44,535 bases of DNA from Acidobacteriaceae bacterium (GTDB lineage Bacteria; Acidobacteriota; Terriglobia; Terriglobales; Acidobacteriaceae), in contig PLCO01000008.1 in NCBI GenBank assembly GCA_003134815.1, positions 1 to 44,535 of the forward strand, in the 5' to 3' direction. A model generated the notes under the pieces. It did not search any database, was not told the origin of the DNA, and saw only the letters and a list, made by a program, of their open reading frames with translations. Position numbers and translations under genes: made by a program. Positions 43,045 through 44,535 of this stretch are shown here, one piece after another; position 1 is the first letter of the stretch, and every line of letters begins with the position of its first letter.

Positions 43045-43234
43045 AAGCCTTCCGGCGCCCAAACAATACCGACTTCTCCCGCCTTAAGTCCTTCCATTTC
43101 CGATCACTAACCGCTAAACCAAAATCTCCGCCAAGTTTGCCGATAATTAGCCCCAACCGGCGCATACTCGTTCCATGATCCGCTTCCACCCAGATACTGG
43201 CGCAAATCGCGCGCGACCCAACCGTCCACTCCCA
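43045..43234. other. Intergenic region downstream of the RNA candidate
   Basis: No gene is seen. It contains the first of two 60-bp direct repeats (43133-43192) that flank the toxin-antitoxin pair. Confidence 0.4.
43133..43192. repeat. Direct repeat, left copy, flanking higBA
   Basis: This 60-bp sequence is repeated at 44005-44064 with 53 of 60 identical positions. The last 36 bp are exact, beginning CCGGCGCATACTCG and ending CGCTTCCACCCA. The copies are 872 bp apart in the same orientation on either side of the HigBA genes. Confidence 0.85.
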
Positions 43235-43513
43235 CTACGCCGCCCGGTTGAATGGTTCTATCTTCGGCAGTTTCCTTTGCGATGCGCGCCACATATCGTA
43301 ATCGGTCTGCAACTCATACCAGATTTCGGCGTGAGTGCCGAACGCCGCGGAGAGGCGCAGCGACATGTCGGCCGAGATGCCGGCCCGGCCATTGAGAATC
43401 CGGGAAAGCGTGGCGCGGGAGACCTTCAAATGTTTCGCCGCTGTCGTTACATCCACGTCGCCCAGAAACTCCCGTAGCACTTTGCCGGGGTGTGGCGGAT
43501 TGTGCATGCGCAT
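43235..43513 (-). CDS. higA: HigA-family antitoxin
   Basis: About 92 residues from the ATG at 43513. It is a Cro/C1-type helix-turn-helix protein of the HigA group: [36 protein letters not shown], and [20 protein letters not shown] then LQTDYDMW. It binds the promoter and neutralises the HigB toxin. It is downstream of the toxin, the usual order in higBA loci, with a 10-bp gap. Confidence 0.93.
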   Translation of the reverse strand: MRMHNPPHPGKVLREFLGDVDVTTAAKHLKVSRATLSRILNGRAGISADMSLRLSAAFGTHAEIWYELQTDYDMWRASQRKLPKIEPFNRAA

Positions 43514-43523
43514 ATCGATTCTC

Positions 43524-43802
43524 CTAGTGGTAATCCTGATAGTCGACGAGGATCGCATTTTGGCCTTCGAACGCGAACGTCAAACGCCAATTGCCGTTCA
43601 CTTTCACGGTCCAATGGCCCTTCAGGTCGCCGCGCAACGGGTGCAAATTCCACCCTGGAGCATTCATGTCGTCCGCGGTCCTCGCCCGGTTCAATTGAAA
43701 TAGTTGAACGGACAGTTTGGCGGCATGGGAAGGTTGAATTCCAGCTTTGCTTCCGGTCGTGAAGAACTTCTCGATCCCACTGTGCCGGAAGCTCTTGATC
43801 AT
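43524..43802 (-). CDS. higB: HigB-family RelE-like toxin
   Basis: The 92-residue ribosome-dependent mRNA-cleaving toxin of the HigB/RelE fold starts at the ATG at 43802; the frame is open seven codons further. Family motifs are [35 protein letters not shown] and [16 protein letters not shown], ending LVDYQDYH. It is expected to be held inactive by HigA. It may stabilise the island or act in defence together with the reverse transcriptase system; the latter is speculation. Confidence 0.93.
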   Translation of the reverse strand: MIKSFRHSGIEKFFTTGSKAGIQPSHAAKLSVQLFQLNRARTADDMNAPGWNLHPLRGDLKGHWTVKVNGNWRLTFAFEGQNAILVDYQDYH

Positions 43803-44162
43803 GTGTATAGTGTAGCGCGTCACTTCTCACTTGTCCACGTATTGAGTGGCAAATCAGTGCGTGGCCAGGAACTGCGTAGCATGTGATCGTTGCTTGAAGG
43901 AACAAACGACCGCTGACCCGGCTCCCCCGCCTCTCGATGTCAACCCCTTCCCGCGCCCCTCCAACCGTCAACCCGCTGAAAACACTCCGCAAATAATTTC
44001 TCCGAAGTTTGCCGATTATTTCTGCCCTCCGGCGCATACTCGTTCCATGATCCGCTTCCACCCAAGAACCGCGCACGCCAGAATCGCCCCCTGTCTCCGC
44101 GCCTTTCTAACCACTAACCACTACCCACTAACCACTGCCTTTGGAGGTCCGAAATTAAATTA
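43803..44162. other. Intergenic region with right direct repeat
   Basis: It holds the higBA promoter and the right copy of the direct repeat (44005-44064). Degenerate CCACTAACCACTA units lie at 44110-44137. No gene is seen. Confidence 0.4.
44005..44064. repeat. Direct repeat, right copy, flanking higBA
   Basis: The right partner of 43133-43192, with the 36-bp exact 3' part. Both copies include an ATGATCCGCTTCCACCCA stretch, perhaps the start of a lost gene. Confidence 0.85.
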
Positions 44163-44535
44163 GGGGCTGTCCTAGATAACTAGCGAAGAGCTAGATTTTC
44201 TAGGATGGCGAAGATGCACAAGAGCCGCCTGCTCTGGAGCCAACAGTTACGGCTGATGGAGCACTTTGTTGCGGGTACGACAGCCCGCACGGCGGGCGTT
44301 CTGGTGGGGGTCAACAAGACGACCGCGGCGTATTATTTCCATCGTCTGCGGCAGCTCATCTGCAAGGCCAGCGAGGATGCCACTCCGTTCTCTGGAGAAG
44401 TGGAAGTAGATGAGAGCTACTTTGGTGGCCGGCGTAAAGGACTACGCGGTCGTGGGGCAGCCGGGAAAGTGCCTGTTTTCGGCCTGTTAAAGCGGGGCGG
44501 CAAGGTCTATGCCAGGATGATCAGCGACGTCAGAA
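44163..44535 (+). mobile_element. IS1595-family insertion sequence, left end (cut by window)
   Basis: The left end begins GGGGCTGTCCTAGATAACTA, a typical terminal repeat of IS1595-group elements. Just inside, nested arms CCTAGA/TCTAGG and CTAGC/GCTAG can form a hairpin before the transposase start. The right end and target duplication lie outside the window. Confidence 0.85.
44205..44535 (+). CDS. IS1595-family transposase, N-terminal part
   Basis: The frame opens at ATG 44205 and runs off the window after about 110 codons. The product MAKMHKSRLLWSQQLRLMEH has an N-terminal HTH-like part (GTTARTAGVLVGVNKTTAAY) and the start of the DDE-type ISXO2 domain, VEVDESYFGGRRKGLRGRG, with the first catalytic Asp. 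No break is seen in the visible part. Confidence 0.9.
   Translation, partial: MAKMHKSRLLWSQQLRLMEHFVAGTTARTAGVLVGVNKTTAAYYFHRLRQLICKASEDATPFSGEVEVDESYFGGRRKGLRGRGAAGKVPVFGLLKRGGKVYARMISDVR

Noticed and set aside
44110..44137. CCACTAACCACTA units as an attachment site
   Set aside because: Short degenerate repeats with no integrase or tRNA nearby; more likely simple low-complexity sequence.
1..44535. CRISPR array or tRNA/rRNA genes
   Set aside because: No regular repeat-spacer pattern of 20-40 bp units and no cloverleaf or rRNA-like sequence was seen. The heptad and 9-10 bp repeats are too short.

Overview
The window looks like a chromosome segment of an Acidobacteriota bacterium (Terriglobia-type). 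The evidence is an acidobacterial VWFA-related secreted protein, an Oar-like TonB-dependent receptor with an N-terminal carboxypeptidase-regulatory-like domain, GC-rich coding sequence, several GT87/DUF2142 membrane glycosyltransferases, tandem Flp pilins and many dispersed intergenic hairpins. This assignment is inference; no rRNA or tRNA gene was seen.

Layout. 1-13.2 kb: a HipA-like kinase-fold protein, the VWFA protein, a minus-strand cluster of three zinc-ribbon membrane proteins (one a PrsW-type protease) with a DUF4386 protein and a small lipoprotein, then a potassium-channel-like protein, a DUF3303 protein and an outer-membrane-like protein. 13.3-17.8 kb: a restriction-modification locus with a BfiI/NgoFVII-like PLD nuclease facing two overlapping DNA methyltransferase genes, one carrying a MerR-like HTH. 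18-24 kb: cold-shock protein, an RNA polymerase omega-like protein, a 51-residue very basic protein, an amino acid permease whose only supportable start is CTG, two small secreted or anchored proteins, an adenosine deaminase and a small membrane protein. 24.2-39.1 kb: TonB-dependent receptor, then envelope glycan genes (DUF2142, two GT2 enzymes, a methyltransferase, a GT-C-like protein, three GT87 proteins) with three Flp pilin genes among them.

39.4-44.5 kb is the most notable part and looks like a small defence island. Two different reverse transcriptase genes overlap by 8 bp and match the two-RT architecture of DRT type 3 (drt3a/UG3-like plus drt3b/UG8-like). Directly downstream is a strongly structured, non-coding stretch. 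Its 14-bp bipartite closing helix encloses hairpins and a free ACACAC, which fits the DRT3 non-coding RNA whose ACACAC is reported to template poly(GT). A HigB-HigA toxin-antitoxin pair follows, flanked by 60-bp direct repeats, and the window ends inside an IS1595-family element.

Scattered through the gene ends are two dispersed repeat families: hairpins with shared outer ends but different, still self-complementary stems, and TCCCTAT/TCCCTG heptad runs. These may be worth genome-wide study.
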